The notes under the pieces: model-generated
Told to the model about the DNA's origin: nothing
Database searches by the model: none
Seen by the model: the letters and a program-made list of their open reading frames with translations, nothing else
In this document: piece by piece, positions 52,449 to 63,800 of the stretch
Position numbering within the stretch: position 1 is the stretch's first letter
Layout: the number at the start of each line of letters is the position of its first letter
Assembly (NCBI RefSeq): GCF_002797935.1
Contig: NZ_PGER01000001.1
Location: forward strand, 4,030,001-4,094,000
Length of the DNA stretch: 64,000 bases
DNA from: Flavobacterium sp. 1
GTDB lineage: Bacteria > Bacteroidota > Bacteroidia > Flavobacteriales > Flavobacteriaceae
Reading direction: 5' to 3'
Translations under genes and position numbers: made by a program

Positions 52449-53636
52449 TTAGTCTAATATTGCAGCAATTCCAGGCAAAGTTCTGCCTTCTAACATTTCT
52501 AGCATAGCACCACCGCCAGTAGAAACATAACTCATTTTGTCTTCAAATCCGAATTGTTTTACAGCAGCTACAGAATCTCCACCTCCTACAAGAGAGAAGG
52601 CTCCGTTTTCAGTAGAAGCGGCGATATAATTCCCAAGCGCAATAGTTCCTTTTGCAAATGTCTCCATTTCAAAAACCCCTAAAGGTCCATTCCAAAGAAT
52701 TGTTTTAGATTCTAAGATTACTTTTTCAAAATTTTCCAATGATTTTGGACCTGCATCAAGACCTTGCCATCCGTCAGGAATTTCACTCACATCAACAATT
52801 TGAGTATCTGCTGTATTCGAAAAATCATTAGCGGCAACAACATCAACAGGAATATGAATTTGAACTCCTTTTTCTTTAGCTAATCTTAAAATTTCAAGAG
52901 CCAAATCTAATTTATCAAGTTCGCAGATAGAATCACCTACATTTCCTCCTAATGCTTTTACAAACGTAAAAGTCATTCCTCCACCAATAATCATGTGATC
53001 AACTTTGTCAAGAATATTTTCAATAACGGTAATTTTAGAAGAAACTTTAGAACCTCCAAGTACAGCTGTTACTGGTTTCTCACTGTTTTTTAATACTTTA
53101 TTTAAGCTTTCAATTTCTTTCGCCAATAATAATCCGAAACATTTACTTGTTGGAAAAAACTGTGCGATAATAGTAGTCGAAGCGTGTGCTCTGTGTGCTG
53201 TACCAAAAGCATCGTTTACATAGATATCTCCAAGTGAGGCTAATTCTTTAGCAAAAGTAACATCTCCTGCTTCTTCTTCGTCATGAAAACGTAAATTTTC
53301 TAATAATAATACTTGACCTGGTTTCAAATTTTTAGCAGTTTCTTGAGCTTCTGCTCCAACACAGTCTGCGGCAAATTGAACTGAAACTCCTAAAATTTCA
53401 GAAGTTGTTTTTAGAATATGTTTTAATGAATATTTGTCTTGAGCTCCTTTTGGTCTTCCTAGGTGTGACATCAAGATAACACTGCCTCCATTAGATAAAA
53501 TATAGTCGATAGTTGGTTTTGCAGCTTCAATACGAGTAGCATCTGTTACATTAAAGCTTTCATCTAAAGGAACATTAAAATCAACTCTTATTATTGCCTT
53601 TTTATTATTAAAATCAAAATTATTTAAAGTCTTCAT
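52449..53636 (-). CDS. pgk: phosphoglycerate kinase
   Basis: 395 residues from MKTLNNFDF; a 12-codon upstream extension is rejected. Glycolytic/gluconeogenic transfer of phosphate between 1,3-bisphosphoglycerate and ADP. Signature [35 protein letters not shown] and GGGDSVAAV are all present. Cytoplasmic, normal length. A short, AT-rich promoter region separates it from the sprF-like operon's terminator. Confidence 0.97.
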   Translation of the reverse strand: MKTLNNFDFNNKKAIIRVDFNVPLDESFNVTDATRIEAAKPTIDYILSNGGSVILMSHLGRPKGAQDKYSLKHILKTTSEILGVSVQFAADCVGAEAQETAKNLKPGQVLLLENLRFHDEEEAGDVTFAKELASLGDIYVNDAFGTAHRAHASTTIIAQFFPTSKCFGLLLAKEIESLNKVLKNSEKPVTAVLGGSKVSSKITVIENILDKVDHMIIGGGMTFTFVKALGGNVGDSICELDKLDLALEILRLAKEKGVQIHIPVDVVAANDFSNTADTQIVDVSEIPDGWQGLDAGPKSLENFEKVILESKTILWNGPLGVFEMETFAKGTIALGNYIAASTENGAFSLVGGGDSVAAVKQFGFEDKMSYVSTGGGAMLEMLEGRTLPGIAAILD

Positions 53637-53669
53637 GGTTCTTTTTTTAATTGTTTTTTGAAAGAAAAA

Positions 53670-53677
53670 CAAAGATA
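53670..53677 (-). promoter_or_regulatory. -7 box of pgk
   Basis: On the minus strand it reads TATCTTTG, a match to TAnnTTTG, 33 bases before the ATG. The -33 element is weak. Confidence 0.45.
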
Positions 53678-53822
53678 TAACTTTTAAATAAGTATTAAAT
53701 TTTAAAATTCTAAAAAAAATATGAAATTACTAACGAAATCGATGTAAATACAAAATAAACACAAACTATTATGTAAATAGATAAAAATGGTCTGCATTGA
53801 TAAAATCTGCATTATTTTACAA

Positions 53823-53864
53823 AAAGTCCCTGTTAATTCTATAATAAGAATCAATAGGGACTTT
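53823..53864 (-). terminator. terminator after the sprF-like gene
   Basis: AAAGTCCCT (53823-53831) and AGGGACTTT (53856-53864), with inner pairing of GTTAATTCT and AGAATC. On the minus strand a T-rich tail follows (AAAAA on plus). It is about 24 bp past the stop at 53888. Confidence 0.8.
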
Positions 53865-53887
53865 CAATAAAATATTAAAAATGCTAA

Positions 53888-54868
53888 TTATTCGTGTACT
53901 GGACCTTGTGTACATGGACAGTAATTACTTATTCCCTGCAGGAATCTAAATCCGATAGTTAAAGAATGTGTTCCCGAATTGTAAGCTACTAAATTTTTAT
54001 CCAATGTAATTTGATATGAATAACCCATTGAAAAATACCCTTTTGAAAATCCAATCAAAGGTCCTACACCAAGTGGCTTCCCAATTTGATCATTCAAAAA
54101 ACGATAGGAAGCACCTACCCAGTAATAATCTTCATATCTATTGAATTTTCGGTACTTTATATTCAAATCGGTATTAGAACGCCTATCATTTTGAAAGTAC
54201 TGAAAAAAAGCTGATGGTTCAATTTCTTCTCTATTTCCTATGTCAAATACATATCCAGAATAGAACTGATAATTGGTAAGCAAATTAGGCTCTAACTTAG
54301 TTGTTGTAAAATCAATATCTTTTTTTAAAATGTTAGTTGCCGTAGCGTTTGCATAAAATCCTTTGTTACGATATAGAAAACCAACCTCAAAGTTATTATT
54401 ATTTGTAGAACGATCATCTGTAATAACTGGATCATTCTTTGTTGGTTTATACTTAGTCCAATCTAATCGAAATGAGTTGTATATATACGAAATACCAAAT
54501 GAAAGATATTGTTTTGAATAATATCCTAAAATAATGTGATGGGCAAAACTAAGCTTTCCACCCGCCTGTTTGGTATAACCGTTGGAATCATTATACAAAC
54601 TTAAACCTACACCAGATTGATCCAAAACTCTGAAATCAGCATATAGAGCCTGACTTTGAGGAGCGTCTTGAACACCGACCCACTGCATATAGCCATTTAA
54701 ATTAATTCTAAAATTGTCTCCAATCCCAGCATAAGTAGGTGAAATTACAAATGGATTATCGGCTAAGTACTGAGTTGCTACTGGAACATTTAACTCTTGG
54801 CTGTAACTGCTTGCTGCAGCCAAAAGTAAAATGCTAATTAAGATCTTTTTCATTTTCATTTTTTTCAT
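53888..54868 (-). CDS. PorP/SprF-family type IX secretion membrane protein
   Basis: 326 residues if started at the first Met of MKKMKMKKIL (54868); 54859 and 54853 are also possible, and the longer frame upstream overlaps the adhesin stop. A signal peptide (ISILLLAAASSYSQ) precedes an outer-membrane β-barrel: SPTYAGIGDNFRINLNGYMQW, then repeated amphipathic strands, and a C-terminal HSLTIGFRF. SprF-like proteins partner SprB-like adhesins for export via the T9SS. The gene follows such an adhesin by 25 bp. Confidence 0.9.
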   Translation of the reverse strand: MKKMKMKKILISILLLAAASSYSQELNVPVATQYLADNPFVISPTYAGIGDNFRINLNGYMQWVGVQDAPQSQALYADFRVLDQSGVGLSLYNDSNGYTKQAGGKLSFAHHIILGYYSKQYLSFGISYIYNSFRLDWTKYKPTKNDPVITDDRSTNNNNFEVGFLYRNKGFYANATATNILKKDIDFTTTKLEPNLLTNYQFYSGYVFDIGNREEIEPSAFFQYFQNDRRSNTDLNIKYRKFNRYEDYYWVGASYRFLNDQIGKPLGVGPLIGFSKGYFSMGYSYQITLDKNLVAYNSGTHSLTIGFRFLQGISNYCPCTQGPVHE

Positions 54869-54893
54869 TTTTAGATAACTTCTCACATCCCCG

Positions 54894-57800
54894 CTATCTG
54901 TATAGGGTAAAGTGTCCAATAAATTCGCGATCATCTTGAGAATTTCTTAGTTTCAATACATACCAGTAATCACCCATAGGCAATTCAGCACCTTTGTATT
55001 TACCATCCCAAGATTGTCCAGCTCCAAAACTGCCTACTTCACGGCCATAACGATCATACACCACAAATTGAATATCTGGATAGTTAATTGTATTCGTAGG
55101 CTCCCAAGTATCATTTGTCCCATCTCCAGTTGGAGTAAAGACATTTGGTATCTCGATATCAACAAAATCAAAATGTTTAGTAGCTGTAAATGAACAGCCA
55201 TTGCTGTCAGTCACCGTCACTGCATAATCACCAGAATGGTAATAAATATATTTGTTGTTAGATCCTATAGATTCACCATTTACTGAGTATTGATATACTC
55301 CAGAACCGCCAGTAGCTGTAGCCACAATCTCATTTAATCTTCCAAGATCTAAAGTCATTGCCAAAGGATCTATCTGATCAATATGGAAAACTGCAGTAGC
55401 GTCTACACAGTAATTTTTATGATGTGCAATTATGAAATGATCGCCAGGAACAAGATTAGTGAAAACATTGCTGGTTTGCGTTACAGAACTGCTGTCTAAA
55501 GAATATACAACATCTGCAGGCTTATTGCTTGAATCAATGTTGACAGTAACTTTATTAGCTGGTAAATCGTTCACACAATCATAAGACAGAACTGCAACCG
55601 GATTCAAAGTAACTGAAGCGTCTAATTCTACAACTAGTGGATATGTACAAGTATTAGCATCTTTTATATAAACAGTATGAGTACCACCTGATAACTTACT
55701 AAAAGTAAATTGACCTGGAACATACGGTCCTGCTTCATTATCTATACTAGTACTGTATGGACCAACTCCTCCAGTGACTGTAATATTAAATGCACCTTCA
55801 TTAAAATCAGAACAAACGGATTGTTGAATTGATCCTGGAACTACAGTTGCAATAATAGGAGCTGGCTCTTTAACTTCAATGTCATTAAACAGAATAAAAC
55901 AGCCATTTTGATCTTGAACAATTACTTTATAGAAACCAGGTTCTAAATTCTCGAAAGTATTAGTCTCAAAGTATTGATTCAAATTAGGTGAAATTGCATA
56001 TGTAATCTTTCCAGTTCCATCAGAAGCATTAATTACAATTTTACCGTCATTATTACCATTACAAGTAATAGGAGTAACAGTGTAGGTAGCTGCTATTGCT
56101 GTATTTGGCTCAGTAATAGTTACTGCTTTCTCCAACTGACAATCACCACTATCTACACGTACTACATAATTACCTTTAGGAAGATATTCGAAATAACCAG
56201 TTGCCTGAAGAGGTCTAATTATATTATTTGAGTTATCTAACAATGTGAATCCGTAATTACCTAAACCACCCAAAGCTGTTGCATCGATAATTCCTGTTGA
56301 AGAACCTTTACACATAACTACTGCATTACTTAAATCTAAATTAAGAGATAAAGGTGTAATTGGGTTTATCTTAACATTGTTTGAAATAAAACCAACACAG
56401 CCATTAGCATCTCTAACATAGTACTGATGATCTCCTAATCCAACACTAAACGTTTTCGTTGATGCGAATGAACCTAATATTGTTGCGAAATTGATGTCAG
56501 AACTATACTCATATGGCCCTTTGCCGCCGGTTGCACTCAAAGTAAGCCTAGCATCATTTTGACAAGTTTTTTCACTAGCCAATGCTAATGTTGCTTCAAC
56601 TTTAGCTGGATCAGTTAGTATTATATTAGCGGTTGGCTGTGAAATACAACCAAGTCCGTCAACAACTGTTACTGAATACGTTCCAGCTCTAAGACCTGAG
56701 AAAACAGGGCTTGATTGAGGAGCAGAAGAGAAAACTGGACTAGCAGAAATATAATTTAAAATATAAGAATAATTACTTCCTTGACCACCCGTTGGAGGAT
56801 TAACAACAATTTCTCCGGTTGAATCTCCATTACACAATAATACACTAGCCACAGCACTTGCTGTAACAATTATAGGTTTTGGGTTACTCAATTGTACAGT
56901 AGTTGTTGCAATACAGCCATTAATATCTTTAACATTAATAGTATAAAGTCCATCAGTCAAACCTGTGAAATCGCTTTGAGCTGAATACGCCACACTTACA
57001 GGACCAACCAACTCATATAGATAATTACTTGACCATCCTCCATCTGCACTTACTGAAATTGTTCCATCATTACCTGGATCACAAGTGATTGGAGTATGAT
57101 TTTCTGAAATTTTCAATATAGCAGCTGGCTGTTCTATCGTGAAAGTTGTTTCAACTTCACAAGTTGGAGTAGCTACTAATGTTGCCTTAACAGTGTAAAC
57201 TCCCGCTGGTAAATTTGGAATATTGATTGCAGCCCCCGAAGTTGTTATCGGAAGACTAGTGCCTGTTGGGCCTGTGATAATATATCTAAATGCACCTGCA
57301 TCATTAGAAGGAACTAACTGATTATCAACATAAGTCAAATCCACACTTCCTGTAGAAGTTCCATGACAAGTTACATTTTTAACATTACTAGCAACAAGAT
57401 CAAATGTGTTAGGCTCATTTACATAATGAACTGTTTTCAAACTACATCCTGTTATAGGATTGCTAACCGTAATGGTATAACTGCCAACTGTTAAATTAGT
57501 AAATTGACCAGAAGTATTCGTTTGGGATGGATAAGCTATTGCATTTGTCGCTGTTCCTTCAATAGTATAATTTAACGAAGCTGGTGTTCCACCTGTAGTC
57601 GTTGCATTAACCTGAATATCTTCGTTACTGTTACAAGTAATAGGTTTGATCACAGTCACTGCAGAAGGAGCAGCAAAATCGATACCAATAAATGGTTTAA
57701 TGATTGCCATAGTAGTACCAACACATCCTTTGCTGTCATATACATTGATCACATAATTATAATTGCTTCCCAATAAATCGGATTCAATATAAACTGGGTT

Positions 57801-60800
57801 ATCTCCTCTTTGAACAGAATTACCATTTTTTATAAATTCATAAATTGTGAAAACATTAGAACCTCCTGTTGGCAATCCTACCGAAATAGTAGCATAATTG
57901 GTTCCATTACCTGTTGTACAGCCAAACTCAGTTACAACTGGAGCAGGAACAGTAATAATTCCAGGCTCAGTAACATCAATTGAAGCTGTTGCTTTACAAC
58001 CTCTTCCTGAAGTAACGATTACAGTATATCCATTGGCTGTTTTTAAGTCTGTGAATACATTAGAAGCCTGTGGCGTTCCTCCATTAAGACTATACATATA
58101 CACTGGATTATCATTTATTCCAGATGCTGGAGTATCCATCTTTGCTGTAATAGTACCATCAGCACCACCGTTACAAGTAACTGAAGTCATGCTCAAAGCA
58201 AACCCTGTAACTGATGTTGCTTTTGTTAAACTAACTGGCACATAAAACTCGCATAAAGTATCCGTATCACGCACTCCAAATGTGTGATTTGCTCCTGTTA
58301 CTCCATTAAATGAAGTCGTTGCAACAAATGCACCACCATCAATATTATACACATAATTTGAAGAACCACCTGTTGCCGATACATTAACTTTACCGTCATT
58401 GTCATCACAAGAAGGAACAGTAGCAACAACAGCTGTTAAGCTTAGCGGTTGTAAAATAGTAACTGGTGCTGCAGTTGAAAGACAGCCATTAGCATCTTTT
58501 ACTATTACATTATAATTTCCTGCTTTATTTACCGTAATGATATTACTAGTTTGGAAACTAATTCCGTCTAAACTATATTCTAAAGCCGTACTAAACCCTG
58601 ACGCTGTAACCGTAATATCATAAGTACCCGTTGCGCTTGGACATTTAGTAGCAATAGCACTGCTTATAGTTGGGCTAGCATCCAAAATTATTGATTGCGG
58701 TTTATTTATTTGACAGCCATTAGCATCTGCTACATAAACGACCCAATTCATGTAGATACCATTATTAGTATCTACAGCTAATTGATCACTCGTAATAAAA
58801 CTTGATAATGCTGGAACAGGATCAGTTGCTCTAGCCACTGCATATTTATACGGTGCTGTACCACCTGTCGCTGTTACTGAAATTGTAGCATTATCATTAG
58901 TACAATTAATGTTTGTAGCTGTAGTTGTGAAATTGACTGCATCAATAGGCTCATCAATCTTAAAGTTAGCTACTGTAGCCACACAACCTGATATATTATC
59001 AGTAACAGTAAACGTATAAGAACCTGCAACCAAACCAGTATAAGTAATTACATCACCGCTTTGAGTAAATGAACCTGTTGCTGGTGTCAAACCAAAAGTA
59101 TAATTACCCGAATTTATATAATTAGAAACTGTAAACCTTACTGATCCAGTATTTCCAGTCATACAATAAACATTATTAACTAATTGAGCTGAAGCAGTAA
59201 TTTTAGAAGCCTCTTTTACTTCAAACGGTTTTGTTACAATACATCCATTTGCATCCTTAACTCCTAAAACATATATTTTTGGAAGCAAATTGTAAAATTC
59301 ATTTAAAACTTGGTAAGCACCTCCGTCAATGTTATAGGTATATGAAGGTACACCACCTGTCACAGAATTTACTGTTACAGTAGCTGATGGTGCATTACAA
59401 TACACTGCTGATGCAGTTATGTCCATATCCGTTGGCGGTGTGTATGGTAATACATCAGCAGAACCAATAGTTTTACAACCATTACCATCAAGAACTACAT
59501 AATTTATAGTCTGCGAACTATTAACAGTGAATGACGCGCTTGTTTGGAAAGTGAAACCATTATCAAAACTGTAACTGTACGGAGTTGTACCGCCTAATGC
59601 ATTAATGGTAATCACTGCATCTTGAGGTGCATTAGTAATTGAACAACCAAATGGCGTTACAACAGCCGATGCTTTCAATAAAGCAGGCTCTGTAATAACT
59701 ATTGCCGCTGCTGCTAATGAAGTACATCCCTTAGCATCTGTAACTGTAACTGTATAAGAACCTATTGGCAATCCTGTATAGATTCCTGAAGCATCTCCTG
59801 TATGGTTCGTTCCTGATAATGCATAAGTATAAGGCGCAATTCCGTTAGAAGCTGTGATAGTCAAACTTGCATCTGTGCTTCCTATACAGCTTACATTAAC
59901 TTGTGCCGTTGTGAAAGCTGGAACTGTTTTTGGCGTTACAATAACATCATTGGATTCCGCCTGACAGCCCTGACTGTCTGTTACCCTGAATTTATAAGTA
60001 CCTGCCAAAGCATAAGTGTTTGGAGAACTTGCAGCAACATAAGGATTTCCATTGTAGGAAACCTCATAAGCCGTATAAGAACTGCTGCCGTCTTTAGCCG
60101 TAAAACTAATAACTGCATCTGCAATACATGTCAGATCGCTTACCAGAACAGCATCAATCTGAAGCTGTGGATTTACTGTATAAGGAGTCGTAACTGTACA
60201 GCCGTTGGCATCTCTTACTCCAAAAACATAAGTGCCAGAGGCATTTAATACTGCATTTGAACCTGCTATATCTGATCCGTTTACGGTATAAACGGCTCCG
60301 CCTGCCGGGATATCAAAATAAGGGGAAAGGTCAACTGTCAATGGAGAACCAACAAAACATTGTGTCGCTATTGGTAAAGCTTTAACCGCTGGTGCCAAAT
60401 CAAATGGAACTGCAATCGTTTTTATCTCAATACATCCATTAGCATCTTTTACATAAACATCCCAAGATAAATCAGCAAGATTCGTATCTGCTGAAAGTAC
60501 TGGATTGTTACTATAGGCGATTGGTGCTGGTGCTGCTGATTTTACAACTGCATAAGTATAAACTCCTGTGCCGCCGCTTACACCGCTTACAGTAATTTGT
60601 GAAATATCCTGTGTACAGTATACTTTGGATGCTCCAGCCGTATAAGCAATTGCTGCCGGTTCTGATAACGTCACCGAGGCAAAGCTGGTACAAAGCGTAG
60701 TTTCATCGGTAACAGTCACTACATAAGTGCCTGCTCCAAGTGATGATAAATTAATTGTAGAGGCTGTCTGTCCTGTCGTTACCGCTCCTCCATTAATATC

Positions 60801-63800
60801 ATACTTATAGGTAGACGATGCAGATACTCCTGTAACTGTAAATGCTGCCGAACCATTAGTGTTGGTCCCATTAGATGCATTACATGAAATTGCATTGGTT
60901 ACTCCGCCCACTATAGCAATAGGCGTCACCGCTTTCACTGTGTATAATTCTTGATATGAACAGCCATTAGCGTCCGTTACCTGGAAGGTGTAATCACCTA
61001 CTGATAAGCCTGCAAACTGATTTCCTGTCTGTACAACTCCTGTTGGAACAGATGGCAGTATAGTATAAGTCAAAGTCCCTACTCCTGTACCTGCTGCTGC
61101 ATTTACTGTTACTGTACTTGTGGTACTGGCCAATGGTGCACAATAAATCGGTGTAGCTGTCATACTGCCTGATGCTGGCGGATTTAATTTGAACACCGTT
61201 GTATTTCCTGTAACAATACAGCCGTTGCCGTCTTTAACAGAATAAGCAACTAACTGGTCGGATCCATTATCATTAACCGTAATACTATCAGCGGTGCTGT
61301 AACCAGTGCCGAAATCATAATAATACGGTAAAGTACCGCCAGTGGCAAGAACTTTTACATCCGTAGCAACATCACAGTTGGTTTTTACTGCAAATCCAGC
61401 TACTGAGGCTGATAAAACTGCCGGATTAGAAATAACTATTGCCGCTGCTGCTAATGAAGTACATCCCTTAGCATCTGTAACTGTAACTGTATAAGAACCT
61501 ATTGGCAATCCTGTATAGATTCCTGAAGCATCTCCTGTATGGTTCGTTCCTGATAATGCATAAGTATAAGGCGCAATTCCGTTAGAAGCTGTGATAGTCA
61601 AACTTGCATCTGTGCTTCCTATACAGCTTACATTAACTTGTGCCGTTGTGAAAGCTGGAACTGTTTTTGGCGTTACAATAACATCATTGGATTCCGCCTG
61701 ACAGCCCTGACTGTCTGTTACCCTGAATTTATAAGTACCTGCCAAAGCATAAGTGTTTGGAGAACTTGCAGCAACATAAGGATTTCCATTGTAGGAAACC
61801 TCATAAGCCGTATAAGAACTGCTGCCGTCTTTAGCCGTAAAACTAATAACTGCATCTGCAATACATGTCAGATCGCTTACCAGAACAGCATCAATCTGAA
61901 GCTGTGGATTTACTGTATAAGGAGTCGTAACTGTACAGCCGTTGGCATCTCTTACTCCAAAAACATAAGTGCCAGAGGCATTTAATACTGCATTTGAACC
62001 TGCTATATCTGATCCGTTTACGGTATAAACGGCTCCGCCTGCCGGGATATCAAAATAAGGGGAAAGGTCAACTGTCAATGGAGAACCAACAAAACATTGT
62101 GTCGCTATTGGTAAAGCTTTAACCGCTGGTGCCAAATCAAATGGAACTGCAATCGTTTTTATCTCAATACATCCATTAGCATCTTTTACATAAACATCCC
62201 AAGATAAATCAGCAAGATTCGTATCTGCTGAAAGTACTGGATTGTTACTATAGGCGATTGGTGCTGGTGCTGCTGATTTTACAACTGCATAAGTATAAAC
62301 TCCTGTGCCGCCGCTTACACCGCTTACAGTAATTTGTGAAATATCCTGTGTACAGTATACTTTGGATGCTCCAGCCGTATAAGCAATTGCTGCCGGTTCT
62401 GATAACGTCACCGAGGCAAAGCTGGTACAAAGCGTAGTTTCATCGGTAACAGTCACTACATAAGTGCCTGCTCCAAGTGATGATAAATTAATTGTAGAGG
62501 CTGTCTGTCCTGTCGTTACCGCTCCTCCATTAATATCATACTTATAGGTAGACGATGCAGATACTCCTGTAACTGTAAATGCTGCCGAACCATTAGTGTT
62601 GGTCCCATTAGATGCATTACATGAAATTGCATTGGTTACTCCGCCCACTATAGCAATAGGCGTCACCGCTTTCACTGTGTATAATTCTTGATATGAACAG
62701 CCATTAGCGTCCGTTACCTGGAAGGTGTAATCACCTACTGATAAGCCTGCAAACTGATTTCCTGTCTGTACAACTCCTGTTGGAACAGATGGCAGTATAG
62801 TATAAGTCAAAGTCCCTACTCCTGTACCTGCTGCTGCATTTACTGTTACTGTACTTGTGGTACTGGCCAATGGTGCACAATAAATCGGTGTAGCCGTTAT
62901 ACTGCCTGATGCTGGAGGATTTAATTTGAACACCGTTGTACTTCCTGTAACAATACAGCCGTTGCCGTCTTTAACAGAATAAGCAACTAACTGGTCGGAT
63001 CCATTATCATTAACCGTAATGTTATCCGTTGTGCTGTAACCAGTGCCGAAATCATAATAATACGGTAAAGTACCGCCAGTGGCAAGAACTTTTACATCCG
63101 TAGCAACATCACAGTTGGTTTTTACTGCAAATCCAGCTACTGAGGCTGATAAAACTGCCGGATTAGAAATAACTATTGCCGCTGCTGCTAATGAAGTACA
63201 TCCCTTAGCATCTGTAACTGTAACTGTATAAGAACCTATTGGCAATCCTGTATAGATTCCTGAAGCATCTCCTGTATGGTTCGTTCCTGATAATGCATAA
63301 GTATAAGGCGCAATTCCGTTAGAAGCTGTGATAGTCAAACTTGCATCTGTGCTTCCTATACAGCTTACATTAACTTGTGCCGTTGTGAAAGCTGGAACTG
63401 TTTTTGGCGTTACAATAACATCATTGGATTCCGCCTGACAGCCCTGACTGTCTGTTACCCTGAATTTATAAGTACCTGCCAAAGCATAAGTGTTTGGAGA
63501 ACTTGCAGCAACATAAGGATTTCCATTGTAGGAAACCTCATAAGCCGTATAAGAACTGCTGCCGTCTTTAGCCGTAAAACTAATAACTGCATCTGCAATA
63601 CATGTCAGATCGCTTACCAGAACAGCATCAATCTGAAGCTGTGGATTTACTGTATAAGGAGTCGTAACTGTACAGCCGTTGGCATCTCTTACTCCAAAAA
63701 CATAAGTGCCAGAGGCATTTAATACTGCATTTGAACCTGCTATATCTGATCCGTTTACGGTATAAACGGCTCCGCCTGCCGGGATATCAAAATAAGGGGA

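Noticed and set aside
59901..63722. Three identical 115-codon plus-strand frames inside the adhesin
   Set aside because: They are antisense shadows of the repeated adhesin gene; their identity reflects the 1,737-bp repeat.
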